A stretch of DNA of 64,000 nucleotides from Tritrichomonas musculus. Taxonomy: Eukaryota; Parabasalia; Tritrichomonadida; Tritrichomonadidae. Location: contig JAPFFF010000033.1 in the NCBI GenBank assembly GCA_039105265.1, positions 558,001 through 622,000 on the forward strand, written 5' to 3'. Shown here in pieces: positions 63,777 to 64,000 of the stretch; position 1 is the first letter of the stretch; each line of letters begins with the position of its first letter. The notes beneath the pieces are model-generated. The model ran no database searches, was not told the DNA's origin, and was given only the letters and a program-made list of their open reading frames with translations. The translations under genes and the position numbers were made by a program.

Positions 63777-64000
63777 TTATTTATCAAGATTCAAATTAGG
63801 AAGTTCGGGAATTTTAGTGCCTTCAGGCGCAACTATTATGACATCAGTATCTAGGTCTGTCAAATGATATGCAAGTATTTCGTTTTCATCAAGTTTGCTG
63901 CCATTTAAAAATGCGCAAATATTGGTATCAACATTTTCGAATAGTTCGCGAATCTCACTTAGAAAATCTTCAACGGTAAAGTCTGTAAGAATTCTAATTA
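63777..64000 (-). CDS. C-terminal part of a gene with a ubiquitin-like end; runs off the window
   Basis: The frame ends at TAA 63777-63779 and is open to the window edge (about 74 residues). It reads TVEDFLSEIRELFENVDTNI, FLNGSKLDENEILAYHL, DTDVIIVAPEGTKIPELP. The N-G-x-K-L-x-x-x-x-x-L-x-x-Y/H-x-L then hydrophobic strand is the pattern of the second half of ubiquitin-like folds. It was not delimited by the ATG-based frame calling because its start lies outside. Base composition is slightly less A/T-rich than its neighbours. Role unknown. Confidence 0.5.
   Translation of the reverse strand, partial: IRILTDFTVEDFLSEIRELFENVDTNICAFLNGSKLDENEILAYHLTDLDTDVIIVAPEGTKIPELPNLNLDK

Overview
The window comes from an AT-rich trichomonad (parabasalid) nuclear genome, most likely a Tritrichomonas-type species. 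The host genes point there: DUF3447/ankyrin-like proteins, many of them continuing into BspA-type leucine-rich repeats (LRR_5), a SecA-like ATPase fused to a TKL-type kinase fold, and short A/T-rich leaders with trichomonad initiator-like TCA(C/T)TT motifs. I see no rRNA or tRNA gene and no CRISPR array.

Left host flank (1-18066). A tandem calponin-homology gene (minus) and a SecA-like/pseudokinase gene (plus) diverge from an 87-bp promoter gap. Each is interrupted by one in-frame TAA with the frame open on both sides. Then come a decayed minus-strand gene, an ankyrin+BspA locus split in two, a BspA pseudogene, an intact ankyrin gene, a relic of a DUF3447 gene carrying a 707-bp non-autonomous DNA transposon with an 8-bp target duplication, and an ankyrin+BspA gene that has lost its ATG.

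That last gene is cut by the main feature: a 38.9-kb Maverick/Polinton-like virus element (18067-56953). It has about 197-bp terminal inverted repeats and a 5-bp target duplication (TCCAC). It looks young and largely whole, with perhaps one or two breaks. Left third: a tandem-domain Ulp1-like protease, small proteins sharing a new domain, a retroviral-type integrase and a primase-SF3 helicase. I see no protein-primed DNA polymerase B, which classical Mavericks carry. Middle: a cluster of small accessory genes with a shared initiator-type promoter, then 1.5 kb of non-coding repeats. Right: a morphogenesis block (charged coiled-coil protein, fibre-like protein, putative minor capsid protein, two tandem major-capsid-like proteins, amphipathic and membrane peptides) bracketed by a 374-bp inverted repeat; then a packaging ATPase, a basic protein, a 21-residue arginine/threonine peptide and a 3016-residue giant protein.

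Right host flank (56959-64000). It starts with the other half of the interrupted BspA gene, followed by an intact ankyrin+BspA gene (57531-59855), a 150-bp tandem repeat, a second ankyrin+BspA locus split at the same domain junction as the one on the left, a 19-bp tandem array directly upstream of that gene, and the end of a gene with a ubiquitin-like C-terminus running off the window.

All family assignments rest on reading motifs by eye. No database search was run.
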